Part shown: in pieces, positions 1-8,400 of the stretch
How positions within the stretch are numbered: position 1 is the stretch's first letter
Layout of the letters: the number at the start of each line of letters is the position of its first letter
NCBI GenBank assembly: GCA_000433535.1
Contig: FR892665.1
Coordinates: forward strand, 58,122-70,603
From: Dorea sp. CAG:317
GTDB taxonomy: Bacteria; Bacillota; Clostridia; Lachnospirales; Lachnospiraceae
Reading direction: 5' to 3'
DNA: 12,482 nucleotides
The notes under the pieces: model-generated
Database searches by the model: none
Told to the model about the DNA's origin: nothing
Seen by the model: the letters and a program-made list of their open reading frames with translations, nothing else
Made by a program: the position numbers and the translations under genes

Positions 1-885
1 CACGATGCTCCGGATGAAAAGACATCTGCAAGTCTGGTGGCTTCTACTCAGGTATTCTGGCAGATCGGAGTATTGGCATCTTATCTGATGGCATTTATTG
101 TATCCCGTACAGAGGGAGCGCTGGGGGCACGAATTGTATTCGGACTTCTTGGCGGTTTTGCAGCGATTGCATTTTTATGGAGAACATTTTCACCAAAATT
201 TAAAGAATTCCATGAAGCAGGGGATCGTTACCGGGCAGCAGAAGGAGAGACTGCTTCTGAAGAAATCTCTTTCACAAAGTTATTTAAAGGAAAAGAAAGT
301 AAGAAATTTATTTCCTTCTTTACATGTATTATGATCTTTTACATTTGTTGGAATCTGCTGGCAAATACATTTGGACAATTTCAGACTTATATTCTGGTAA
401 AGGCAAATGCTTCTCAGTCTTTGGCAACAGGGTGCGGAATTATTCTGAACATTGCCGGATTGATCTGTGGTATTTTATTCGCATCTGCGGCAGGAAGTAA
501 ACATAGAAATAAATTTTTCTATGTTGGTATTGTGATTCAGGCAGCGGCTATGATCGGAATTGCTCTTGGCGGCGGTTCAGTATTCATGATTGTTATTATG
601 ATTGCCTGCTACAATATCGGAAATCAGTTTGCAGGAGAGTCTATTTACAAGGTGTGGACACAGGAATCCTTCCCGGTATCAGCAAGAGCATCTATGCAGG
701 GCTTTATTAATGGATTTTCAAGATTTTGCTGTGGTCTGTTTGCGTTAATCACACCGATTTTGGTGGCGCCGGAGAGAATTCAGACAACCATGTACGGATT
801 TGCAGGAATTGTAATCATTAGTGCGATCGCAGGTTCTTGTATGTTGAAGTTACAGAAAAAGCATGGCATTGGTCAGATGGAATAG
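1..885 (+). CDS. MFS sugar transporter, C-terminal two thirds (5' end outside window)
   Basis: The reading frame is open from the first base, so this is the end of a longer gene; 294 residues are visible. Hydrophobic segments lie at about residues 18-35 and 42-60, then after a charged cytoplasmic loop (61-103) at 104-124, 142-163, 171-190, 192-209, 236-256 and 263-282. That pattern fits TM5-TM6, the central loop and TM7-TM12 of a 12-TM major facilitator. The loop before TM11 carries the P-x-x-x-R type motif (FPVSAR) usual for sugar/inositol porters. It would import a small solute by ion symport across the cytoplasmic membrane. The substrate is not readable; the next gene, a rhamnosidase-like enzyme lacking a signal peptide, suggests a rhamnosylated glycoside or a related sugar. 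The stop TAG overlaps the ribosome site of that gene, so the two are translationally linked. The GTG at 37 is an internal codon, not a start. Confidence 0.88.
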   Translation, partial: HDAPDEKTSASLVASTQVFWQIGVLASYLMAFIVSRTEGALGARIVFGLLGGFAAIAFLWRTFSPKFKEFHEAGDRYRAAEGETASEEISFTKLFKGKESKKFISFFTCIMIFYICWNLLANTFGQFQTYILVKANASQSLATGCGIILNIAGLICGILFASAAGSKHRNKFFYVGIVIQAAAMIGIALGGGSVFMIVIMIACYNIGNQFAGESIYKVWTQESFPVSARASMQGFINGFSRFCCGLFALITPILVAPERIQTTMYGFAGIVIISAIAGSCMLKLQKKHGIGQME

Positions 886-890
886 GAGGA
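884..890 (+). promoter_or_regulatory. Ribosome binding site AGGAGGA overlapping the MFS stop codon
   Basis: AGGAGGA begins inside the TAG stop of the transporter and lies 6 bases before the ATG at 897. It fixes the rhamnosidase start at 897; the in-frame ATG at 837 lies inside the transporter gene and has no comparable site. Confidence 0.85.
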
Positions 891-896
891 AAGATC

Positions 897-2483
897 ATGG
901 CGTTTACATTTCAGATTAATAACGATTTACAGTTTATCCATGATGAAGCGCTGCTTAGTATGGCGGAGGTAAACCATCCACAGATCAAGAGACAGACGGT
1001 GCTTCCAACTGCCATCGTTGATCTGGTGGAGGATGAAACGAAGCTGAATGGATATGGCGTAAAAGAGAGCGAAAAGAAAATTGAAAATCTTCAGGAATAC
1101 AACTTTAGAAGAGATGAGAAATTAATTCTTGATTTCGGTGATCATCAGGTGGGAAGCTTTAAAATCGATATCGATCAGACCGGTTCGCCGATGGATGCGC
1201 CGCTGTATCTTCGTTTGAAATTTGCAGAGATGCCGGCAGAGCTTGCGGCAGAATCTTCGGAGTACGAAGGATGGCTTAGCCGCTCATGGATACAGGAAGA
1301 GTTTATTCATATAGATGAGCTTCCGATGACATTGGAACTGCCAAGAAGATATAGTTTCCGTTATGTGGAATTGAAGGTTATTGATACATCACCGAAATGG
1401 CAGGCTGTCTTTTATAATCCGGTTGTGACCAGCGAAAATTCAGCAGATATGACAAAAGTAAAGAAGCCGGAAATCGAAGATGAGAAGCTTGACAGAATCT
1501 ATCAGGTTGGGTTAAAGACGCTGGCAGATTGTATGCAGGATGTATTTGAAGACGGACCGAAGAGAGACAGACGCTTATGGCTTGGTGATTTAAGACTTCA
1601 GGCGCTTGCGAATTATGCAACTTTTGATAACAAAGAACTGGTGCGCAGATGTCTGTATCTGTTCGCAGGAATGACTACGGAAGATGGAAGAATTTCTGCA
1701 AATGTATTTGTGAAGCCGAAAAATATCCCGGACGATACTTTTTTGTTTGAATACAGTCTCTTTTTTATTTCAACTTTGTACGATTTAAATGAAGCTCACC
1801 CGGATATCAAGATTGTTAAGGAACTGTATCCGACTTGCAAAAAGCAGATGGATATCACTCTGGGAATGTTTGATGAAAACGGAAAGCTTATGGTGGATGA
1901 AGATTATCCGGTGTTTGTTGACTGGTCCAATGAATTTAACAAGGACACGGCGGGACAGGCAGAGACCATCTATGTTTTAAAACAGTTTATTGAACTGGCC
2001 AAATTAGCAGAGGATGAAGAGCTGGCAAAATACGAAGAGGCGTTAGAACTCATTTCATTTTATGCAAAAAACCAGTTATATAATGAAGAGAAGAAGTTAT
2101 TTGTTACAACCGGAAATGAATATAACATCGCCAGTCAAGTGTGGATGGTACTTGCGAAGGTGATGTCTCCGGAAGAGAACAAGGAGATTATGAAAGCAAT
2201 GATCGACCAGTTATTCCCGGTGAAAAATATTGCGACACCGTATATGTATCACCATATTGTAGAGGCGTTGTTTGAAGGCGGATTAGAAGAAGAAGCTATT
2301 CAGCTTATGAAGGATTATTGGGGAAAGATGATTGATCTTGGCGCAGATACTTTCTGGGAGGCATTTGATCCGGATCAGCCGGATTATTCTCCATACGGAA
2401 GCCCTATCTTAAACAGCTATTGCCACGCATGGAGTTGTACACCGGTGTACTTGATTCATAAATATATATTAAAAGATTTTTAG
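897..2483 (+). CDS. Cytoplasmic GH78-like alpha-L-rhamnosidase / six-hairpin glycosidase
   Basis: This is a 528-residue protein with no signal peptide or TM segment, so it should act in the cytoplasm. Residues about 70-180 form a beta-rich N-terminal module and about 195-528 the (alpha/alpha)6 barrel. Family motifs are DGPKRDRRLWLGD at 219-231, VFVDW at 339-343, GADTFWE at 482-488 and the C-terminal NSYCHAW at 506-512. They correspond to the GH78 stretch with catalytic acid and sugar-binding Asp/Glu (DCPQRE..GWxGD), and to the late Glu (E488) usually taken as the base. The acid position is Asp224 here, not the Glu of classic GH78 enzymes. At 528 aa it lacks the extra beta domains of the roughly 900-aa secreted enzymes. 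It probably removes alpha-L-rhamnose from glycosides brought in by the preceding MFS transporter. The family is fairly sure; rhamnose specificity is not, since related inverting glycosidases share the fold. Confidence 0.8.
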   Translation: MAFTFQINNDLQFIHDEALLSMAEVNHPQIKRQTVLPTAIVDLVEDETKLNGYGVKESEKKIENLQEYNFRRDEKLILDFGDHQVGSFKIDIDQTGSPMDAPLYLRLKFAEMPAELAAESSEYEGWLSRSWIQEEFIHIDELPMTLELPRRYSFRYVELKVIDTSPKWQAVFYNPVVTSENSADMTKVKKPEIEDEKLDRIYQVGLKTLADCMQDVFEDGPKRDRRLWLGDLRLQALANYATFDNKELVRRCLYLFAGMTTEDGRISANVFVKPKNIPDDTFLFEYSLFFISTLYDLNEAHPDIKIVKELYPTCKKQMDITLGMFDENGKLMVDEDYPVFVDWSNEFNKDTAGQAETIYVLKQFIELAKLAEDEELAKYEEALELISFYAKNQLYNEEKKLFVTTGNEYNIASQVWMVLAKVMSPEENKEIMKAMIDQLFPVKNIATPYMYHHIVEALFEGGLEEEAIQLMKDYWGKMIDLGADTFWEAFDPDQPDYSPYGSPILNSYCHAWSCTPVYLIHKYILKDF

Positions 2484-2509
2484 AAAAACAGAAGATTCTT
2501 TTGACAGGA

Positions 2510-2538
2510 TTGCTATTATTTGGTGGACAGGATATAAT
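2510..2538 (+). promoter_or_regulatory. Promoter of the GNAT gene
   Basis: TTGCTA (2510-2515), 17-bp spacer and a perfect TATAAT (2533-2538); transcription would begin near 2545. A perfect TTGACA at 2501-2506 is 26 bp from the -10 and cannot be its partner. No convincing terminator separates this promoter from the rhamnosidase gene, so read-through from upstream is also possible. Confidence 0.6.
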
Positions 2539-2549
2539 GATTTTAGCAT

Positions 2550-2562
2550 TGTGTGACACACA
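2550..2562. promoter_or_regulatory. 13-bp perfect palindrome, possible operator
   Basis: TGTGTGACACACA reads as two 6-bp arms around a single base. It lies about 5-17 bases downstream of the predicted start point of the GNAT promoter, a typical place for a repressor site. It could also be a small RNA hairpin or chance. The binding protein is unknown. Confidence 0.35.
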
Positions 2563-2582
2563 GATAAAAGGAGAGCATTGGT

Positions 2583-3101
2583 ATGGAGAAAGAATTAAAC
2601 ATTGTTTATCGGGAACCGGAAGTTGAAGACGCGAAGAAGATTGTTGACTTCTACAATTATGTTGGAGGGGAAACGACATATTTGAGTTTTGAAAAAGACG
2701 AATATCCAATGGATGAAGAAGCGCAGAAAGGGGATATCATTTCAACGAAAGAGCATCCTGCAAGCATTATGATTCTTGCTATGGATGGAGATGAAATTGC
2801 CGGAATCGGGACGATTCATTCAGGAAATAAGATTAAGGCGCGTCATCAGGGAGAACTTGGAATTGTTGTTGCTAAGAAGTATCAAAAGTTCGGAATCGGA
2901 AGTGAGATTATCCGTCAGCTGATCGATTTCTGTAAAGGTAATGGAATTACGACAAGAATTCAGCTTGATACCCGCAAAGATAATGAAGTAGCTGTAAAAT
3001 TATATGAAAAATTCGGATTTGAGATTGAAGGATGTCTTAAAAACACAACACTTCTCAATGGAGTGTACTATGATTTATATGTAATGGGATTAATGTTGTA
3101 G
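2583..3101 (+). CDS. GNAT-family N-acetyltransferase
   Basis: This 172-residue protein has the acetyl-CoA binding fold of the Gcn5-related family (PF00583-like). Motif A is visible as ELGIVV at 91-96 followed by Q101-K-F-G104-I-G106 (the Q/R-x-x-G-x-G/A loop that holds the CoA pyrophosphate). Motif B is visible as N134-E-V-A-V-K-L-Y141-E-K-F-G-F. It should transfer an acetyl group from acetyl-CoA to an amine in the cytoplasm; the acceptor cannot be told from sequence and could be a small amine, antibiotic or protein N-terminus. The start is supported by AGGAG at 2569-2573, 9 bases upstream. It has its own promoter and a strong terminator directly behind it, so it is probably a single-gene transcription unit unrelated to the sugar operon on its left. 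Confidence 0.9.
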   Translation: MEKELNIVYREPEVEDAKKIVDFYNYVGGETTYLSFEKDEYPMDEEAQKGDIISTKEHPASIMILAMDGDEIAGIGTIHSGNKIKARHQGELGIVVAKKYQKFGIGSEIIRQLIDFCKGNGITTRIQLDTRKDNEVAVKLYEKFGFEIEGCLKNTTLLNGVYYDLYVMGLML

Positions 3102-3120
3102 GAGATAGTGTGTCAGATTG

Positions 3121-3154
3121 GCAACAGCCGGGCGAGAGCCCGGCTGTTGCTTTT
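3121..3154 (+). terminator. Intrinsic terminator after the GNAT gene
   Basis: A perfect 13-bp GC-rich inverted repeat (3121-3133 and 3138-3150) with a GAGA loop is followed by TTTT. It begins 19 bases after the GNAT stop. The U-run is short, but the stem is very stable. It lies upstream of the Rpn promoter and so insulates the two genes. Confidence 0.9.
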
Positions 3155-3205
3155 GGGGGAATTAAGAGGGATAGGTCTAAGACTATGGTTCTTTTAGATG
3201 AAATG

Positions 3206-3214
3206 TGTTATAAT
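3206..3214 (+). promoter_or_regulatory. Extended -10 promoter of the Rpn nuclease gene
   Basis: TG-T-TATAAT (3206-3214) is a perfect extended -10. The -35 region 17-18 bp upstream (around 3185-3191) is weak, as often seen with extended -10 promoters. Transcription would begin near 3221, after the GNAT terminator and about 30 bases before the ATG at 3251. This argues against earlier in-frame starts at 3110 or 3221. Confidence 0.6.
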
Positions 3215-3250
3215 CACGCTATGGAATTCCTCTGTAGAAATGGAGGAAGA

Positions 3251-4135
3251 ATGAAGAAGAGAAAAACCTTACAGGATTTAACGATTAAGGATAATTTCAT
3301 GTTTGGTGCGGTAATGCAAGTTGAGGAAAATTGTCGCGGTTTTTTGGAAATGGTATTAGGTTTTCCAATCGAACGTGTCGTTATCAGTACAGAAAAAAGT
3401 ATTATCTATCATCCAGAATACAGGGGAGTTCGCCTGGATGTTTATGCAGAGGATGAGCAGCATACTCATTATAATGTAGAAATGCAGATGCGTAAGAAGC
3501 GGGCGCTTGGAAAGAGAAGTCGGTATTATCATAGTCAAATTGTTATGGAAGCGTTGGAAAAGGGAGTAGAGTACGAGGCGGTTCCAGATACCTTTGTAAT
3601 TTTTCTGTGTGATTTTGATCCGTTTGGTCAAGGACTTTATTGTTACACATTTCAGAGTACATGCACAGAAGATGATACTGTAATGCTGGAGGATGGGTGT
3701 CACACAATTTTTCTTAATACAAAGGGGAGAAATCCGGAGGCGATTCCGGTGGAATTAGTTAAGTTTTTGAAATTCGTATCGGCTGATTTAAGAGAAAGCG
3801 AAGAGGATTTTGGAGACGAACTGGTCAGAAAGTTTCAAAATACGATTCGCCAGATTAAAATCGATCGAGAAATGGGAGAACGTTATATGATTTTTGAAGA
3901 GATGCTGCGGGAAGAAAAAATGGAAGGCAAGCAAGAAGGAAAAATAGAAGCAAAACGAGAAGATATTATTGAGCTTCTTGAAGAACTCGGTGATGTTCCG
4001 GAAGATTTGAAAAATGAAATTGAAAAAGCAGAAGATCTTGATGTGTTAAAAATTTTATTTAAGTTGGCGGCAAAGGCGGAGTCTATGTCTTCTTTTCGAG
4101 AAGAAGCGAGCAAGTATCTCATCTCTAATAAGTAA
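3251..4135 (+). CDS. Rpn-family recombination-promoting nuclease (PD-(D/E)XK, PF12784-like)
   Basis: This 294-residue protein carries a PD-(D/E)XK nuclease core. The probable metal site is D63 in RLDVYA and E77-x-Q79 in NVEMQ, with the SRYYHSQ segment (90-96) following, as in proteins long annotated as transposases but now called Rpn nucleases. The first residues (KTLQDLTIKDNFMFGAVM) and the tail are full length for the family. The charged helical C-terminal part (about 207-294) contains the EGK-repeat/EDIIELLEELG region. Rpn proteins of E. coli are DNA endonucleases that promote RecA-independent recombination and act in phage defence. The gene stands alone with its own promoter; no inverted repeats or target duplication mark it as part of a mobile element. 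GGAGGA at 3242-3247 is the ribosome site, with a rather short spacing of 3 bases. An internal start at 3887 is described separately. Confidence 0.88.
   Translation: MKKRKTLQDLTIKDNFMFGAVMQVEENCRGFLEMVLGFPIERVVISTEKSIIYHPEYRGVRLDVYAEDEQHTHYNVEMQMRKKRALGKRSRYYHSQIVMEALEKGVEYEAVPDTFVIFLCDFDPFGQGLYCYTFQSTCTEDDTVMLEDGCHTIFLNTKGRNPEAIPVELVKFLKFVSADLRESEEDFGDELVRKFQNTIRQIKIDREMGERYMIFEEMLREEKMEGKQEGKIEAKREDIIELLEELGDVPEDLKNEIEKAEDLDVLKILFKLAAKAESMSSFREEASKYLISNK
3887..4135 (+). CDS. Possible internal gene: short C-terminal Rpn protein (RpnS-like)
   Basis: Inside the Rpn gene and in the same frame, GGGAG at 3874-3878 lies 8 bases before the ATG of Met213. This would give an 82-residue protein consisting only of the C-terminal helical region. 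In E. coli, internal in-frame products of rpn genes (RpnS) have been reported to bind and neutralise the full-length nuclease. Here only the ribosome site and the position are visible; expression is inference. A second candidate is Met224 (ATG 3920, preceded by GGGAAG), giving 71 residues. Confidence 0.4.
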   Translation: MIFEEMLREEKMEGKQEGKIEAKREDIIELLEELGDVPEDLKNEIEKAEDLDVLKILFKLAAKAESMSSFREEASKYLISNK

Positions 4136-4310
4136 TCTTACTCAGGTGCAGGTAGCTGTGTCTGAGTCTATTAAATCTGAGTCTATAATATCGTGGTAAG
4201 AACCATCTTACTGTTCAGTAGTTTATCAATGAATCAAAAAATTTAACAGGGGAATTCTATTTATGTTTTTTATAAGCAAGGAGATAAAAAATCAAGGAGT
4301 TTCAACTTAA
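4136..4310. other. Intergenic region with hairpins, direct repeat and a possible 15-codon ORF
   Basis: Between the convergent Rpn and regulator genes. A possible 11-bp stem (4141-4151 with 4156-4166, three G-U pairs, loop GTAG) follows the Rpn stop but lacks a good U-tract. TCTGAGTCTAT occurs twice (4161-4171, 4176-4186), the second copy running into TATAAT (4184-4189). A 6-bp stem with loop ACCA is at 4196-4211. AGGGGA (4248-4253) stands 9 bases before an ATG at 4263, which opens a 15-codon frame ending at 4310, immediately before the terminator stem. Together this could be a small transcript or peptide gene, but each part is weak alone. Confidence 0.3.
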
Positions 4311-4342
4311 ATAAAAAGTAGGAATATCTTCCTACTTTTTAT
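4311..4342. terminator. Bidirectional terminator between convergent genes
   Basis: A perfect 14-bp inverted repeat (4311-4324 and 4329-4342) with loop TATC. The outer part is A-rich on the left and T-rich on the right, so both strands give a GC-containing stem ending in a U-run. It can stop transcription from the Rpn side and from the response regulator, whose stop codon starts at the next base (4346-4344 on the - strand). Confidence 0.88.
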
Positions 4343-4343
4343 A

Positions 4344-5459
4344 TTATGTATTCATCTCAGGGGTTAGGAGATTGTGGCTAGTATAGGCAAGTTCTCTATT
4401 AGAGAGTGTGTGTTCGTAACGTATTTTATCTGTAGAAGAATAGTTGGCGAGAAGGATCTGCCAGGCGTTTTCACAAAGTTGATCAATTTCTAAAGCCAGA
4501 GTTGCTTGGTGATTAGCCTCTTCTATTAATCCGATGGATGTATAGTATTTACCGATTGCAACACGCAAGTTGACATAACGAGTATCATATTGATCTCGTA
4601 ACAAATTAGCCCAATCGCATTTTATATCTTCAAAATATCTACCTCTGTATAATGAGGCACCATATAATACATCGTTTATATTTTCGGAAGTAATGTTCGT
4701 TGAGAGAACTTCAGCTTTGTCAAAAATATCTAAGTCACAGATTACAGAACCTAAATCTAAGGAATAATATCCGCTTTTATACTTCAATGAAATATCAGTC
4801 CCGGTTTTTTTTAAAAAGCTTCGAAGGTAGTAATTACAAGTGTTTAGATTAGAAAGTGCTTTTTCTTCTGATAAATTGTCCCATAAAATATCTAAAAGTT
4901 TTTTCCTAAATATTCCATTTGGATGATTTTGAAGGAAAAGAGCGAAAAGTTCTCGGACTTTTGCTGTTCTCCATTCGGGTTGTGGATTAGCGGTTCCTGT
5001 GATTTCTAATTTACCAAATGCATGTAGCACTGGCTGCTCTGATATAGAACCGAATGCGGGTGCATTTGATGGCAAAATAGAAGATGTCTGAATAATCCGT
5101 GATATAGAACGCTGAAAACGTTCTTTATTTACTGGTTTAAGCAGATAATCTGTTGCCTCTACGTCAAAAGCAGATACAGCATATTGATCGAAGGCTGTGA
5201 CAAATATGATTTTTATATTGTTTGCTAATTTATGCTTTAAAATAGAAGCTAATTCCATCCCGTTTTTCCCTGGCATAGCAATATCGAGGAAAGCTACTTG
5301 TGGTTGTAAACTATCTATAGAATTAATCGCATCATTTGCATTATAAAAGGTGCCTACTAATTCAAAATTTTTGTAATCTTTTAATAAATAACTTAATTTT
5401 GCTAATGCTGGAGGTTCATCGTCGACAATGATAGTTCGGTATATCTTATTAGAATTCAT
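4344..5459 (-). CDS. Response regulator with SARP-like output (REC - winged helix - BTAD)
   Basis: A 371-residue cytoplasmic regulator. The receiver domain covers about 7-122, with acidic pair D13/D14, phosphoacceptor D59 (AFLDIAMPG), T88 and K108. After a linker, about 145-235 is an OmpR/SARP-type winged helix (KVRELFALFL, then the recognition region around ALSNLNTCNYYLR and the YKSGYY wing). About 240-345 is an alpha-helical BTAD/TPR-like domain (CDLDIFDKAE, YRGRYFEDI, then repeat-like helices to residue 340). This layout is that of SARP-like activators fused to a receiver, not the LytTR or AraC outputs usually paired with LytS-type kinases. AAGGAG (complement of 5467-5472) lies 7 bases before the ATG. 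The gene follows the kinase by 22 bases and is almost certainly cotranscribed with it. Its likely target is the divergent transporter promoter. Confidence 0.88.
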   Translation of the reverse strand: MNSNKIYRTIIVDDEPPALAKLSYLLKDYKNFELVGTFYNANDAINSIDSLQPQVAFLDIAMPGKNGMELASILKHKLANNIKIIFVTAFDQYAVSAFDVEATDYLLKPVNKERFQRSISRIIQTSSILPSNAPAFGSISEQPVLHAFGKLEITGTANPQPEWRTAKVRELFALFLQNHPNGIFRKKLLDILWDNLSEEKALSNLNTCNYYLRSFLKKTGTDISLKYKSGYYSLDLGSVICDLDIFDKAEVLSTNITSENINDVLYGASLYRGRYFEDIKCDWANLLRDQYDTRYVNLRVAIGKYYTSIGLIEEANHQATLALEIDQLCENAWQILLANYSSTDKIRYEHTLSNRELAYTSHNLLTPEMNT

Positions 5460-5481
5460 AATTATACTCCTTGAATTATTT

Positions 5482-8400
5482 TTATTTATTATCTGGGGTT
5501 AAAGGAATCTGTATTAAAATTCGAGTTCCTTTTTCCGGAATAGTCTGGATATCCAATGGGACACCGTAATGAAGCCGTAATCGGCGATTTACATTTTTAA
5601 GACCGATTCCTCCTTGGTGACTGATTTTTTCTTCATCCAACAAATCAGCAATTTTTGTTGGTTCTATGCCTTTTCCATTATCTTGAACAGTAATTTGAAT
5701 GCAGTTTTCATTTTCGGTAATCGTTAATTTTACATCAATTTTTTGATAACTATCTAAAGTTGCATGTCGTATGGCATTTTCTACTAAAGGTTGAATAGTG
5801 AGCGGAGGAAGAGAAAAATCTTTCTTTGTGTTAATTATAGAAGTAAATTGTAATCTCTCTCCAAATCTAGCCTGCTCAATATGCGCGTAAGAATTGACAA
5901 TACCAAGTTCGGTCTTAATAGATACTAATCCTTGGTTGACGTTCGTTCCAAAACAACCGCGTAAGTAAATCGCAAGATCATCAATAAGTTCACTGGCCTT
6001 TAATCCATCAGAAAGCGCAATAGCACTTATTGTATTAAATGCATTGTATAAGAAATGAGGCCTGATTTGTGCTTGTAAAAATAAAAGCTCGTTATCAAGG
6101 GCGGATTTTACTGATTGTTTAAGCGTAATTAAACTGAATACTCTTGTTCTAAGTTCAATGCGATCGGCAGGTTTTACTACATAGTCGTTTGCGCCAGACC
6201 AAAAGCCGGTGAGAATCTCTTCCGATGAATCGCAAGCTGTCAGTAACAATACTGGAAGTTCGAAATGAGAATAGCGCTTGCGAATTAATTGGCACAATTC
6301 AAAACCACTCATTTCTGGCATTAGAACATCTAATATGATGATATCATAAGAAGATTTTTCAAGCAATGATAAAGCTTCTTTGGGACATTGAATACAGTCG
6401 ATATCAAAACTGCAGTCTTCAAATATTGTACGAATAATACTAAGATTATCTTTGTTGTCATCAATTACCAAGATGGAAGCTGAAGAACCGGAAAAATCTT
6501 CAAGATAATTATTTGAGGCATCATATTGTTCAGGAGATATAATTACATTTGGGTCAAAATCAGAATCCGGTTCACAGGAATTTAAGGAAAATGTAATACA
6601 TGTTCCTTTTCCAGGAGATGTCCAATCTACAAAAATAGTTCCATCCATTTGTTGGATTAATTTTTGGGTAAGATAGAGTCCATACCCTATTCCAGTAGAT
6701 TTTTCTACAGCACTGTCTAAACGGACTGATTTATCAAAAATTCGGTTAATATCCTTGGATGGCATGCCAATCCCTGTATCCATTACAGAAATAAAAACTT
6801 TCTCATTCTCTTTTTTGCTGGAAATAGTAATAGTGCCTGATTCTGTATATTTGATGGAGTTTCCGATTAAGTTGTTTAATATTTCCCAAAGCTTCGATTC
6901 GTCAGCTAAAACCCATAGGGCGTCTTGGGCGAGATTGTTTTTTAATATAAGTCTTGAATTTGTAGAAGTATAATGAAACAGTTCTATAACGGCATTAACT
7001 TCGGTATCCAGATTTACAGGTTTTAAAGTCGCGTTTTTACGTTCGGCAGAGGAATAAAATCCATATAGATCATTCAGGACGCGATTCATTTTTCGGGCCA
7101 GCATAAGGCCAAGTTGAAGCTGTTCTTTTGCTATGTTAGGATTATCTAATTTTGTGCCAGTAGATTCAATAATGTTGATGATACCGTGCAAAGGGGTGCG
7201 CAATTCATGTGAAGTTGCAGAAATGAATTCGCTTTTTAGTTTATTTGTAGCCACCATTCTGTGGGCAAGTCGTGTATTTCCAGTATAAATTTTTGATACT
7301 TGTAATGCTACGTATGCAAGTTGTGAGGTGACATAAGCAATCAATAAGAAAGTATAACTGCCATTATATGAAATTGCAGAAACCATTCCCTGACTATTAA
7401 AGTATAGGAGTATAAAATAGCTAATGAAAAATATAAAGGAAAGATGTAGCATAAGTGCACTATGGCTGTTGTGTAATATCCTTCTTAACAGGAGAAGCAT
7501 TGTATGCAAAAAGGTTATGATCAAATAGATGATTGTAAATGTCTTTGCATAGAAGAAAAACCTGTCTGAAGAAAAGAAAATTGCAAGAAAAAGGACTGGT
7601 ACACAATATAAATATATTTTTCTAATATATTGTGATTTTTCGGTTTTATGATCAATTTGCATGGCTGATAAGATCATGCATAAACCCATTATACAATATA
7701 AAAAAACATGAATTTTTGTCATTATAAAGTATGTGGATGAATGAACAGGCTGTGTCAGCAAGTCTGTGCTTGAATAAATTAAGTGGAAGGAAAAAGATAA
7801 TGTAAATATGAGAAGATAAAAAGTTCCTTTCATTTGAATTTTAAAAATTAGTAAAAATATCAGTAAAATAGCCAGCACCCCAACACTCATTAATCCAACA
7901 GATTCTGCAAATTTGAATTGAGAGGAAAGACGATAGCCTTCAATCTGTGTGCCAAAGTATATGGGAGAACTCATTCCAGAATGATAATTACTGAAATTAG
8001 ATACCTGAATAATAATTTCATGTGTTTGACGCATAATATCCAAAGGGAATACGACATATTGATTATCTTTTATGGTTTCAGAACTCTCTTTTAATGAGGA
8101 AGTAAAACCTATATCAGATAACAAATTTCCATCGATATAGATACGCGCTGCACCAGGAATTGATGTAAGGCGGAGAGAATATAAATCGCTTGTTCCTAAA
8201 AAACTAAATGTAAGTCGGTAAGTGCCATAACCATAGGTGGAAGATAATTGCCCAGGTAAATTTCGGTATTCTGGTACAGAAGTTGATTTTCTATTATAGG
8301 AAAAATCTGAAGGAAAAAGAAATTGGTTATCGTAATATTCCCATTCTCCATTTAAAGCTACAGGAAAATGATTTTCAATATAGGAGGCGTTTAAAGCACC

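Noticed and set aside
837..896. Upstream ATG 837 for the glycosidase
   Set aside because: It lies inside the transporter gene without a ribosome site, while ATG 897 has AGGAGGA at ideal distance.
2501..2506. Perfect TTGACA as -35 of the GNAT promoter
   Set aside because: It is 26 bp from TATAAT, too far for sigma-A; TTGCTA at 2510 has the correct 17-bp spacing.
3110..3250. N-terminal extension of the Rpn gene from GTG 3110 or ATG 3221
   Set aside because: The extension would run through the GNAT terminator stem; the predicted Rpn promoter starts transcription near 3221; only ATG 3251 has a ribosome site and matches the usual family N-terminus.
3883..4122. - strand serine-rich frame opposite the Rpn 3' end
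   Set aside because: Composition reflects GAA/GAG-rich sense codons read in reverse; no ribosome site or promoter seen.
3251..4135. Rpn gene as the transposase of an insertion sequence
   Set aside because: No terminal inverted repeats or target duplications around it; the protein has the Rpn nuclease form, not a DDE or HUH transposase.
6755..6973. + strand 72-codon frame inside the kinase gene
   Set aside because: Antisense shadow of the HATPase region; no ribosome site or recognisable domain.
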